Shown: piece after piece, positions 8,311 through 15,752 of the stretch | How positions within the stretch are numbered: the first letter of the stretch is position 1 | How the letters are laid out: each line of letters begins with the position of its first letter | DNA from: Chloroflexota bacterium | GTDB lineage: Bacteria; Chloroflexota; Limnocylindria; QHBO01 | Direction: 5' to 3' | Assembly (NCBI GenBank): GCA_013694645.1 | Contig: JACDBZ010000201.1 | Location: 1-17,955 of the forward strand | DNA length: 17,955 nucleotides | Made by a program: the position numbers and the translations under genes | The notes under the pieces: model-generated | Told to the model about the DNA's origin: nothing | Databases searched by the model: none | The model's input: the letters and a program-made list of their open reading frames with translations, nothing else

Positions 8311-8958
8311 CTACTGGCCGCCGCTCGGACCCGCGGGCGGGCCATCTCGCTGCTCGGCGCCAGGCTTGTCGCCACCTTCGCGGTCGCCCTTGCTGAAGAT
8401 GCTTCCACCACCGCTCGCCGAACCGCCGCTCGGCCGCTGCGCCGGCTGCGCCCCGCTCTGACCAGGCTGCCCCGGCTGCCCGGGGGTCGGACGGGTGCCC
8501 GGCTCGCGGGTCATCGTCACGCCGCCCTCCCAGTGGGCGCCCTCCTTGACCACCAGCACCTGGGTCTTGATGTTGCCCTTCACGCGACCGGTCGAGCCGA
8601 TCTCGAAGCGCCCGCCACAATCGACGTCGCCCTCGTAGTCGCCGTTGACGACCACGTTGTGGGCCTTGATCGCGCTGCGGACACGTGCCTGCGGGCTGAT
8701 GATCAACGTTCCCTGGCACTCGATCTCGCCCTGCGCCTCACCCTCGATCCTCAGATCGCGGTCGCTGACGTACTTGCCGTTGAAACGGGCATGGGGATCG
8801 ATGACGCTCTCGTTGCCGCGCTCTTCGCGGCGGGGGAACTCGCTGGGTGACTGTGCCACGTCGACCTCACTCGTCAGACTATCCGGATACAGATTCCCGA
8901 CCACGTCCTCGCGCGAGAGGCTGTCCGGCTTGGTTTCACGCTTTGATCCGAAGACCAT
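8311..8958 (-). CDS. Bactofilin (polymer-forming cytoskeletal protein)
   Basis: A 215-residue bactofilin. Residues about 50-150 are the right-handed beta-helix core with the typical repeating short strands ('LRIEGEAQGEIECQGTLII', 'NVVVNGDYEGDVDCGGRFEI', 'GRVKGNIKTQVLVVKEGA'). Such proteins polymerise without nucleotide into membrane-associated filaments that organise cell shape or envelope enzymes. The first 49 residues are charged and probably disordered. The tail from about 151 is unusually rich in G, P, Q and S and is also likely disordered. There is no transmembrane segment. The ATG at 8958 has a strong GGAGG at 8969-8973 with ten bases of spacing. The TAG stop is 209 bases before the asparaginase start, so the two are probably separate transcripts. 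Confidence 0.93.
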   Translation of the reverse strand: MVFGSKRETKPDSLSREDVVGNLYPDSLTSEVDVAQSPSEFPRREERGNESVIDPHARFNGKYVSDRDLRIEGEAQGEIECQGTLIISPQARVRSAIKAHNVVVNGDYEGDVDCGGRFEIGSTGRVKGNIKTQVLVVKEGAHWEGGVTMTREPGTRPTPGQPGQPGQSGAQPAQRPSGGSASGGGSIFSKGDREGGDKPGAEQRDGPPAGPSGGQ

Positions 8959-8968
8959 GGTCTCCTAA

Positions 8969-8973
8969 CCTCC
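8969..8973 (-). promoter_or_regulatory. Ribosome-binding site of the bactofilin gene
   Basis: The minus strand reads GGAGG ten bases before ATG 8958; a second AGGAGA at 8961-8966 is too close to the start to be the main site. The remaining 140 bases up to the MFS stop (8974-9113) hold no gene; a minus-strand TAGGCT there is a possible -10 without a clear -35. Confidence 0.65.
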
Positions 8974-9113
8974 TCAGATGGCGGATCCGAGCGACGGGCA
9001 GGCACATGGTCCGTGCGCGAATTCGAGCTTGCAGGACCGATAGCCTAGCAGCATGCCGCCGCCCAAGGTAGCTCCGTGCTGGACTCCGCATGACGCATAC
9101 CAGATACGACCCC

Positions 9114-10232
9114 TCAACCGCGGGCGGCACGGCTGCGCGATGCGACCACGATCACGCTCGCCGCCACCGGCACGACCACGAGGCCGATACGCAGGCCCGC
9201 CAGCTCTCCGAGCACGCCAACGAGCGAAGGCCCGATCAAGAATCCCGCGTAGCCAAGGGAGAGCACGTAGGACGCGCCGCGGCCGGCATACGCGCCGGCG
9301 CGGCGGCCGGCAAGGCTGACGACCACTGGCACCACGAACGACACGCCGAGCGCGGCCACGGCCATGCCCGCGATCGCGGTCGCCGGAGCTGGCCCCAGGA
9401 GCGCGACCGCCATTCCGCCGACGGTCATGGCGCCCGAGACGAGCAGCGTCGCCGGCGAGCCCAGGGAGCCCGCGACGGCCGCCCCGACGAGGCGCCCGGC
9501 CAGCATCGCAGCATGGAATGCGCCTGGACCCAGCGCACCGACGAATGCGGGAGCGCCGAGCACGTCGCGCAGATAGATTGCCGACCAGGTCTCCATCGAC
9601 CCCTCCGCCAGGAAGGCGAGCCCCGCGATCGCCGCCAGGGGCAGGATCGCCATCGCGATCGGCCGCGGCACCCCTTGCTGCGATCCGCGTAGATGCCAGG
9701 TCGTCGTCAGGGCCAGCGCCGCGACCGCCGCGGCGGCAACGGCAAGGCCGGGATACACCAGCGCGAACGACGTGCCGCCGCCGACGAGAGCGCCGCCGCC
9801 GAGCGCCCCGATCACCCCGCCCGCGCTGAACGCCGCGTGCAGGAGCGTGAGGCGCGCGGGCCGGCTCCAGCGCTCGTCGCCGAGTGCGGCGCCATTGATC
9901 GCCACGTCGAACGCGCCGCTGCCGGCCGCGAACAGGATGACGCCGAGGATGAGCACCGGCAGCGACGTCAGCGTCCCGACCACGATCAGGCCGCCAGCCA
10001 TGCCGAGAGCCGTGAAGGCGATCCCCGGACCCGGTCCCACGCGGTCGATGATCCGCCCGGTGGCGAGCATGACCGGGAGCGACACGGCAAAGCCAGCGGT
10101 CAGCATCAGCCCGAGCGGACCGGTCGTCAGGTCAAAGCGGGCGGCGAGGTCCGGCAGAATCGCCTGCCAGGCGCCCCACACGAGGCCGAACACCCCGAAC
10201 GCGATCGGCAGCCGGGGGAGGAGCAGTCGCAT
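9114..10232 (-). CDS. Major facilitator superfamily transporter
   Basis: A 372-residue, very hydrophobic protein with about twelve predicted membrane helices in two halves. After helix 2 there is an MFS motif-A-like loop, 'GRIIDRVGPG' (about residues 59-68). The mid-protein break is a short hydrophilic stretch, 'WHLRGSQQGVPRP', near 178-190. It is probably a proton-linked exporter or importer of a small molecule; the substrate cannot be told. The general pattern resembles the YbjJ/FucP-like MFS proteins. The start is ATG 10232; no good Shine-Dalgarno is seen, but CACAAT ends five bases upstream. The gene diverges from upp across only 41 bases. Confidence 0.88.
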   Translation of the reverse strand: MRLLLPRLPIAFGVFGLVWGAWQAILPDLAARFDLTTGPLGLMLTAGFAVSLPVMLATGRIIDRVGPGPGIAFTALGMAGGLIVVGTLTSLPVLILGVILFAAGSGAFDVAINGAALGDERWSRPARLTLLHAAFSAGGVIGALGGGALVGGGTSFALVYPGLAVAAAAVAALALTTTWHLRGSQQGVPRPIAMAILPLAAIAGLAFLAEGSMETWSAIYLRDVLGAPAFVGALGPGAFHAAMLAGRLVGAAVAGSLGSPATLLVSGAMTVGGMAVALLGPAPATAIAGMAVAALGVSFVVPVVVSLAGRRAGAYAGRGASYVLSLGYAGFLIGPSLVGVLGELAGLRIGLVVVPVAASVIVVASRSRAARG

Positions 10233-10259
10233 CAGTCATTGTGGCGGCGCCCGCCCGAT

Positions 10260-10265
10260 TAGAAT
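10260..10265 (+). promoter_or_regulatory. Probable -10 element of upp (leaderless)
   Basis: TAGAAT (5/6 match to TATAAT) ends eight bases before ATG 10274. A weak TTGTGG lies 15 bases upstream (10239-10244). There is no Shine-Dalgarno, so transcription probably starts at or within a base or two of the ATG. The same 41 bases must also hold the divergent MFS promoter. Confidence 0.5.
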
Positions 10266-10273
10266 CGGCGCCG

Positions 10274-10984
10274 ATGACCCTCCATCGCAGCAACCATCCG
10301 CTGGTTGCGCACAAGCTCGCCATCCTGCGCGACAAGACGACCGAGCCCAAAAAGTTCCGCGAGCTCGTGCGGGAGCTGACCTGGCTTCTCGGCTACGAGG
10401 CGATGGCCGACCTCGCCACCCGCCCCGAGCGCATCGAGACGCCGCTCGAGCCGATGACCGCCTCGCGCCTGGAGCCGCGGGTCGGGCTGATCCCGATCCT
10501 GCGCGCCGGTCTCGGCATGGTCGACGCGATGCTCGAGCTGTTGCCGTCGGCCGAGGTCTGGCATATCGGCCTCTACCGGGACGAGCGAACGCTAAAGCCG
10601 GTCGAGTACTACAACAAGCTGCCCGACGCGGCGACGGTCCAGGTCTGTCTGATCCTCGACCCGATGCTGGCCACCGGCGGCTCATCGTCCGCCACGGTCG
10701 ACATCCTCAAGCAGTGGGGTGCGGCGCGGATCAAGCAGGTCAGCCTGATCGCCGCTCCCGAGGGCGTCGGCACCCTCTCGAGCGCCCATCCCGACGTCGA
10801 TATCCACGTCGGCGCCCTCGACTCGCATCTCAACGAGCGCGGCTACATCGTTCCCGGGCTGGGTGACGCGGGCGATCGCCAGTTCGGCACTTTCGCGGGT
10901 CCGGCGTCCGAGCCTGGACACGGTCCGGACGACGAGACGGCCGAGGTCGTGCGTCGTCTCCAGCGCGAGATCGACCCGAACTGA
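10274..10984 (+). CDS. upp: Uracil phosphoribosyltransferase
   Basis: A 236-residue cytoplasmic pyrimidine-salvage enzyme that makes UMP and pyrophosphate from uracil and PRPP. The PRPP-binding loop is 'DPMLATGGSS', starting at D129. The uracil-binding segment 'YIVPGLGDAGDRQFG' lies at about 191-205. 'RAGLGMVD' and 'GLYRDERTLKPVEYYNKLP' are also family hallmarks. I start at ATG 10274 because the sequence from MTLHRSNHPL aligns with known Upp N-termini; the in-frame GTG at 10241 would add eleven residues and collide with the divergent promoter. Typical Upp ends a few residues after the GDAGDR motif (about 208 residues). Here about 27 extra acidic/polar residues follow, an uncommon C-terminal extension. 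Confidence 0.95.
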   Translation: MTLHRSNHPLVAHKLAILRDKTTEPKKFRELVRELTWLLGYEAMADLATRPERIETPLEPMTASRLEPRVGLIPILRAGLGMVDAMLELLPSAEVWHIGLYRDERTLKPVEYYNKLPDAATVQVCLILDPMLATGGSSSATVDILKQWGAARIKQVSLIAAPEGVGTLSSAHPDVDIHVGALDSHLNERGYIVPGLGDAGDRQFGTFAGPASEPGHGPDDETAEVVRRLQREIDPN

Positions 10985-11000
10985 ACCGCAGGCAACGAAA

Positions 11001-11068
11001 TGTCCCGAAGGAACCGCCGCCAGACCGTTGATGCAATCGCTGGTGCCGTTGGCTGCCCCTTCGGGACA
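11001..11068. repeat. 11-bp perfect inverted repeat downstream of upp
   Basis: TGTCCCGAAGG (11001-11011) is matched exactly by CCTTCGGGACA (11058-11068), with 46 bases between. It starts 17 bases after the upp stop. There is no T-tract, so it is not a classical terminator. It could be the closing stem of a structured RNA, a recombination or mobile-element remnant, or a paired protein-binding site. The interior offers only short internal pairings, such as GCCAG with CTGGT. Confidence 0.6.
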
Positions 11069-11140
11069 ACCACACAGTACCGGCCCTCATCGGGCTCGCG
11101 CAATCCCCCTTCTCCACGAGCTGCGACCGGGATCGCCGAG

Positions 11141-11160
11141 TTATCCACAGGTTATCCCCA
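11141..11160 (+). promoter_or_regulatory. Two adjacent DnaA-box-like 9-mers
   Basis: TTATCCACA (11141-11149) matches the DnaA-box consensus TTATNCACA exactly. TTATCCCCA (11152-11160) differs at one base and lies two bases downstream in the same orientation. They lie in the non-coding stretch before arsC. No replication-origin genes (dnaA, dnaN, gyrB, rpmH) are in the window, so this is more likely a DnaA regulatory or titration site than oriC. Confidence 0.5.
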
Positions 11161-11168
11161 CTGGTGGA

Positions 11169-11198
11169 CATTGACCTGGCTTCACATCGCATTGACCT
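11169..11198 (+). repeat. CATTGACCT direct repeat, 21-bp period
   Basis: CATTGACCT occurs at 11169-11177 and again, identical, at 11190-11198. The 21-bp offset is two helical turns, so both copies face the same side of the DNA. The pair ends 21 bases before the arsC start and may be an activator or repressor site. Confidence 0.45.
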
Positions 11199-11219
11199 TC
11201 CCGATCCAGGATGACCGCC

Positions 11220-11696
11220 ATGAATACGAGCACGCAGCGCGTCATCTTCGTCTGCACCCATAACAGCGCCCGCAGCCAGATGGCCGAGGGCATGCTCCGC
11301 GCGTGGGGCGGCGACGGATTCGAGGTATTCAGCGCAGGCACCGAGGCGACCGTCGTCCGGCCGGAGGCGATCACGGTCATGGATGAGATCGGGATCGACA
11401 TCTCGGGCCACACGAGCCAGACCCTCGAGCCGTTCCTCGGCGAGTCCTTCACGTGGTTGATCACCGTCTGCGACCAGGCGAAGGAGGCGTGCCCCACGAT
11501 CCCCGGCGTCGCACAACAGGCCCACTGGAGCATCGACGATCCCTCGGGATCCGAGGGAGACGAGGAGACGCGACTGGGCAGATTCCGTGTGGCGCGCGAT
11601 GCGCTGCGGAGCCGGATCCAGATGTTCCTCCTGGCAGCCGGCCGGGATGACCTGCCGCGACCGGCGACGCAGCGCATCGGCGGCGAGACCGACTGA
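11220..11696 (+). CDS. arsC: Thioredoxin-type arsenate reductase (low-molecular-weight phosphatase fold)
   Basis: A 158-residue cytoplasmic enzyme that reduces arsenate to arsenite. The P-loop 'CTHNSARS' has nucleophile C12 and R18. The two further redox cysteines, C84 and C91 in 'VCDQAKEACP', have the same spacing as C82/C89 of Staphylococcus aureus ArsC, which separates it from plain tyrosine phosphatases. 'HWSIDDPS' supplies the conserved Asp-Pro loop. I prefer ATG 11220 because AGGA lies eight bases upstream; ATG 11211 is the longer alternative (three more residues). No arsR, arsenite pump or thioredoxin gene is adjacent. A Nudix gene follows after 13 bases. Confidence 0.88.
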   Translation: MNTSTQRVIFVCTHNSARSQMAEGMLRAWGGDGFEVFSAGTEATVVRPEAITVMDEIGIDISGHTSQTLEPFLGESFTWLITVCDQAKEACPTIPGVAQQAHWSIDDPSGSEGDEETRLGRFRVARDALRSRIQMFLLAAGRDDLPRPATQRIGGETD

Positions 11697-11702
11697 TACG
11701 CT
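11694..11702 (+). promoter_or_regulatory. Extended -10 of the Nudix gene (leaderless)
   Basis: TGATACGCT fits an extended -10 (TGnTAnnnT). Its TGA is also the arsC stop codon, and it ends seven bases before the Nudix GTG start. No Shine-Dalgarno precedes that GTG, so a leaderless transcript separate from arsC is plausible. Confidence 0.4.
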
Positions 11703-11709
11703 GGTCGGC

Positions 11710-12237
11710 GTGAGCCACCGAGTCCCCGCCTGTCCCCACTGCGCGACCGCGGGCGAGCGACCTCTCGTCTGCGACCGGTGCGGCTGGCGTTGGTACGCCA
11801 ACCCGAGTCCGGCGGCCGCCGTCCTCCTCGAACGGGACCCCACGGGGCCTGACCCGTCGATCCTTCTCCTCCGCCGGGCCGTCGAGCCGGGCCTTGGCGC
11901 CTGGGACCTGCCGGCCGGCTACCTGGACCCTGGCGAGTCGTTCGAGGCCGCCGCGAGACGTGAGACGCGCGAAGAGTCAGGCATCGAGGTCCAGCTCGTC
12001 TCGCTGACCGGCGTCTACCACTCTCCGGCGGCCAACGCGGTGACCGCCGTCTATCGCGCTCGTGCGCAAGACGAGAACCCGACGGTTCGGACCGACTCGG
12101 AATCGAGCGAACACGCGTGGGTGTCGCGCTCGGCGATCGACGAGTGGCTGCCACGTATCGCCTTCCCATCGATGGCATCGGCGATCGCCGACTGGGCCGC
12201 CGGCCGCCTCGGCGACCCACGACCTGACGCTCCCTGA
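11710..12237 (+). CDS. Nudix hydrolase with N-terminal zinc ribbon
   Basis: A 175-residue protein. The N-terminus is a four-cysteine zinc ribbon (C8, C11, C21, C24) leading into 'WRWYANPSPAAAVLL', an arrangement found in NudC-like and related Nudix proteins. The Nudix box runs from 'GYLDPGESFEAA' to 'RETREESGI' and matches Gx5Ex7REUxEExGU except that a Thr occupies the first U position. It should hydrolyse a nucleoside diphosphate linked to another group, with divalent metal; the substrate is undefined. The start is GTG 11710, which places the zinc ribbon right at the N-terminus; the longer in-frame reading would overlap arsC. It ends 43 bases before mdh. Confidence 0.9.
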   Translation: MSHRVPACPHCATAGERPLVCDRCGWRWYANPSPAAAVLLERDPTGPDPSILLLRRAVEPGLGAWDLPAGYLDPGESFEAAARRETREESGIEVQLVSLTGVYHSPAANAVTAVYRARAQDENPTVRTDSESSEHAWVSRSAIDEWLPRIAFPSMASAIADWAAGRLGDPRPDAP

Positions 12238-12251
12238 GGCTGCGCTACACT
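12224..12251 (+). promoter_or_regulatory. Probable promoter of the mdh operon
   Basis: CTGACG (12224-12229; 4/6 to TTGACA), a 16-base spacer and TACACT (12246-12251; 4/6 to TATAAT). Initiation near 12258 would give a leader of about 23 bases containing AGGAG at 12272-12276, four bases before the mdh ATG. The -35 lies inside the end of the Nudix gene. Confidence 0.45.
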
Positions 12252-12280
12252 CACGCCCACCTTCGCCCGTCAGGAGACCG

Positions 12281-13272
<992 letters not shown>

Positions 13273-13276
<4 letters not shown>

Positions 13277-13695
13277 GGACAGACACGTTCAGCGTCGAAG
13301 CCGATGCGGCGCTCACGACGGACGAGGTGAACGCGGCCTACGGCTGGGTTGAATGGCCGCAGCGCGAGCCATGGCGCCTGGATGCGATCTCAGCCAGCTG
13401 CATCTGGTTCGCGGCGCGCGCCATCGACGGTGAGCTGCTGGGCGTGGTGCGTCTCCTCGACGATGGGGGGCTGCACGCCAGCATCTGGGATCTCATCGTC
13501 CATCCCGCTCACCAACGTCGCGGCATCGGCTCGGCGCTGGCGCAATCTGCCCTGGCCCGATGCGAGGATCGTCGCCTGGTGGCGGTGGTCAGCACGCCGG
13601 CTGCGGTTGCGTTCTTCCAGGCGCTCGGCTTCGCGAATGGCAGCCACGGACACACGGCCATGTACCTGCGACCGCCCTCCGGCGACCATCACTGA
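13273..13695 (+). CDS. GNAT-family N-acetyltransferase
   Basis: A 140-residue acetyl-CoA-dependent acetyltransferase. Motif A is clear: 'DLIVHPAHQRRGIGSAL', with the acetyl-CoA pyrophosphate loop Q81-R82-R83-G84-I85-G86. It is preceded by the motif D strand 'LLGVVRLLDD' and followed by the motif B segment 'VAFFQALGF'. The C-terminal strand 'HTAMYL' completes the fold. The acceptor (protein, amino acid, antibiotic or polyamine) is not evident. The start is TTG 13273, whose TTGA overlaps the mdh stop, the usual arrangement for translational coupling. The MBL-fold gene starts three bases after its stop. Confidence 0.88.
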
Positions 13696-13698
13696 CCC

Positions 13699-14466
13699 AT
13701 GCGCCTCATCGTGCTCGGCCGGTCACCGGCGCGCCCGAATCCGGGAGAAGCCTGCGCCGGCTATCTCGTCGAGGGCGGAGGGGCCAGGGTCCTGCTCGAT
13801 ATCGGCCCCGGAATCGTGGCGCAGCTCCTGCGACGTCATCACCCCGACGAGCTCGACGCGGTCATCGTCACCCACATGCACGCGGATCACATGCTCGACC
13901 TCGTCACGCTCCGCTACGTCTACCCGTGGCGGCGGCTATCGGCCGACGAACGTCTGCGCGTGGTCCTGCCGCCAGGGTCCGCCGACCAGCTGCTCGACCT
14001 GGCGCGCGGCGTCGGTGGGGCGCGTCACTTCGAGGACGCATTCCGGCTCAGCGAACACGACGGAACGGCCCCGATGCGCTTCGGCTCCATGACCCTGACG
14101 CCGCGTGAGACGCAGCACTACATCCCATGCTGGGGGTTTCGCGCCGAAGCCGATGGGCAACGGCTGGCCTACACGGCCGACACGGCGCCGTGCGGAGGCC
14201 TCACCGATCTCGCCGATGATGCCGACCTCCTCCTCAGCGAGGCAACCCTTCGGTCGCTCGACGAGGACGCACAGCCGCCCGAGCCTCGCGGCCACCTCAC
14301 GCCCGCGGAGGCGGGCACGGCCGCACGCGAGGGCGGAACGCGACGCCTGCTGCTGACCCACCTGCCGGTCAACGGCGACGACGCCACGTGGGCTCGCACG
14401 GACGCGGCCACGACGTTCGGCTCCGAGGTCGAGGTCGCCGAGCCGGCGAAGACCTACGAGATCTGA
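13699..14466 (+). CDS. Metallo-beta-lactamase-fold hydrolase (RNase Z-like subgroup)
   Basis: A 255-residue metallohydrolase with the complete two-metal set: H59, H61, D63 and H64 in 'THMHADH', H140 in 'ETQHYIP', bridging D161 in 'YTADTAP', and H221 in 'LLTHLP'. 'GHLTPAEAG' near 200 and 'DDADLLLSEATL' are typical of the RNase Z/arylsulfatase-like branch, which includes tRNA 3'-processing enzymes and phosphodiesterases of unknown substrate. It lacks a signal peptide. ATG 13699 lies three bases after the GNAT stop, so it is the last gene of the mdh operon. A true RNase Z usually carries an exosite arm and is about 300 residues; this shorter protein is better called a generic MBL-fold hydrolase. 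Confidence 0.9.
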   Translation: MRLIVLGRSPARPNPGEACAGYLVEGGGARVLLDIGPGIVAQLLRRHHPDELDAVIVTHMHADHMLDLVTLRYVYPWRRLSADERLRVVLPPGSADQLLDLARGVGGARHFEDAFRLSEHDGTAPMRFGSMTLTPRETQHYIPCWGFRAEADGQRLAYTADTAPCGGLTDLADDADLLLSEATLRSLDEDAQPPEPRGHLTPAEAGTAAREGGTRRLLLTHLPVNGDDATWARTDAATTFGSEVEVAEPAKTYEI

Positions 14467-14487
14467 ACGGATGTCACCATCCAAAGT

Positions 14488-15231
14488 TCACGAAGCCGGC
14501 AGCGGCTCGAAGCTCGGAGGCGGCTGGAATTCATCTGCCGAAGGCTGTTCGTAAACGATCTCGAAAGACTGGCGGATGCCTGATCCGTCAGCGGGACCTG
14601 GGCTGCCTCGCTCAGAGCGCCAGGAAACCACACGGCCCAGCAGGGGATCAAGGCGTACACTGATTTCGGCGGGCTGGTCCCCCCCGACACCGGCCAGGAA
14701 AACACATCCGCCTTTCGACGGAAGGCCTGCGACGTCTTCCACGGCCTCGAACGGAAGGCGGCGGTCTCCGATGATCACGTTAATGGCGCTGGCAGGGTTC
14801 GTTTCAAAGAGGTTCGGGTCGATCTCACGCCACGTTGGTGGCTGCCCCACCTCGGGAACGAGGATCCAAGTTCGACCGCCCGTATCAATCTTCGCGTCAT
14901 AGCCCAACCGCCCTCCCTCGGGATCCCCTCCTACAATCTCCACGCGCGCTCGGTCCGGCGCGAGGAACGAGCCGACGCTGCGTTCCGCCACCCAAATGAA
15001 GGCCGGATTATTCAGGTTTGTCGGACGGCGCAGTTCCTGAACTTCGACGATGCTCTTGAACCGATACTCGGCGGACTCGTTCAGCCTCGCGAGCGCCGGC
15101 TCGAGCGTCTCCGCATCGCACGGCTCATTCGGTATCGGTGTTGGGCTCGGGAGTGTCGGCACAGGATCAGCACTACACCCGACCGTGGCGAACACCAGTC
15201 CGATGACGAGCGTCCGCCTCCTCCACATCAT
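14488..15231 (-). CDS. Lipoprotein of unknown function
   Basis: A 247-residue exported lipoprotein. MMWRRR is the basic start, followed by a hydrophobic core and a lipobox ending VG-C19. A Pro/Thr/Ser-rich linker of about 17 residues follows. The mature part alternates polar and hydrophobic strands ('YRFKSIVEVQEL', 'RARVEIVGG', 'RTWILVPEVG', 'CVFLAGVGG', 'QSFEIVYEQ') and suggests a beta-rich, LolA/LppX-like half-barrel that could bind a hydrophobic ligand. That fold is a guess from strand pattern and lipoprotein context. The first ATG (15231) lies two bases after the stop of the membrane-protein gene, so it is the last gene of the minus-strand operon. It converges on the MBL gene across 21 bases. 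Confidence 0.85.
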   Translation of the reverse strand: MMWRRRTLVIGLVFATVGCSADPVPTLPSPTPIPNEPCDAETLEPALARLNESAEYRFKSIVEVQELRRPTNLNNPAFIWVAERSVGSFLAPDRARVEIVGGDPEGGRLGYDAKIDTGGRTWILVPEVGQPPTWREIDPNLFETNPASAINVIIGDRRLPFEAVEDVAGLPSKGGCVFLAGVGGDQPAEISVRLDPLLGRVVSWRSERGSPGPADGSGIRQSFEIVYEQPSADEFQPPPSFEPLPAS

Positions 15232-15233
15232 AT

Positions 15234-15752
15234 TCAAGCGCCGTCGGTGCGAGCGCGGGCGATCCATCGGTCCGCGGACCACGTAGCGAGAGCCCACACG
15301 ACCGCCAGCGCGACGGCCATGACTGCCATCAGACCGGCCGCCACGAGCGCCCCCGGCCCGGGCAGGGCTCCAGCCATGACCAATGTCGCGAGGAGGATGA
15401 CCGCGAGGATGATCGCCACCATCACCAGGGCGATCTTCACAGCCGTCCCCAGGAACCAGCCAAGGGTGTGCCCCTGTGCCCGCCCGGCCAGCCAGAGGAC
15501 GCATGGACCGGCCGCGCCCGCCAGGGAGGTGTAGAGGCCGAACCCGCTGAACAGCGCTGCAATCCCCAGCCGTTGGCCCGTCACCATCCAGAAGTAGGTC
15601 CAGGCCGCGAGCAGCGTCGAGAGGGCACCGACCCCGATCAGCCACACAAGCAGGAGCGTGGCGGTCGGGCCGGAGAGGCGCTCGATCAGCTCACCACTGT
15701 CTGACTCGACGACCTCCGTCGGTCCGCCGCGGCGTTCGGGGTCTTCCCTCAT
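15234..15752 (-). CDS. Four-helix integral membrane protein of unknown function
   Basis: A 172-residue protein with a charged, acidic cytoplasmic N-terminus (about residues 1-28) and four hydrophobic helices at roughly 30-55, 62-90, 97-127 and 132-160. It ends in a short basic tail ('DRWIARARTDGA'). No motif identifies a family. Helices 3 and 4 are very Ala/Val/Leu/Met-rich and contain few polar residues, so a structural or accessory role is more likely than a channel. ATG 15752 overlaps the stop of the upstream trans-sulfuration gene (ATGA), and the lipoprotein gene follows after two bases. It may partner that lipoprotein at the membrane; this is inferred from position. Confidence 0.82.
   Translation of the reverse strand: MREDPERRGGPTEVVESDSGELIERLSGPTATLLLVWLIGVGALSTLLAAWTYFWMVTGQRLGIAALFSGFGLYTSLAGAAGPCVLWLAGRAQGHTLGWFLGTAVKIALVMVAIILAVILLATLVMAGALPGPGALVAAGLMAVMAVALAVVWALATWSADRWIARARTDGA

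Noticed and set aside
11141..11160. Reading the DnaA-like boxes as the chromosomal origin.
   Set aside because: Only two boxes, no AT-rich unwinding element and no origin-linked genes; kept only as a regulatory or titration candidate.
11000..11263. Possible 87-residue ORF across the non-coding stretch before arsC.
   Set aside because: It contains the inverted repeat and DnaA-like boxes, runs into arsC out of frame, has no ribosome-binding site and no protein-like pattern.
14469..14482. Small hairpin GGATG-TCAC-CATCC between the converging MBL and lipoprotein genes.
   Set aside because: Five base pairs and no T-tract; too weak to call a terminator.
14488..15645. 385-codon reading of the lipoprotein gene starting inside the upstream membrane gene.
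   Set aside because: The lipoprotein signal begins at ATG 15231; everything before it is out-of-frame shadow.
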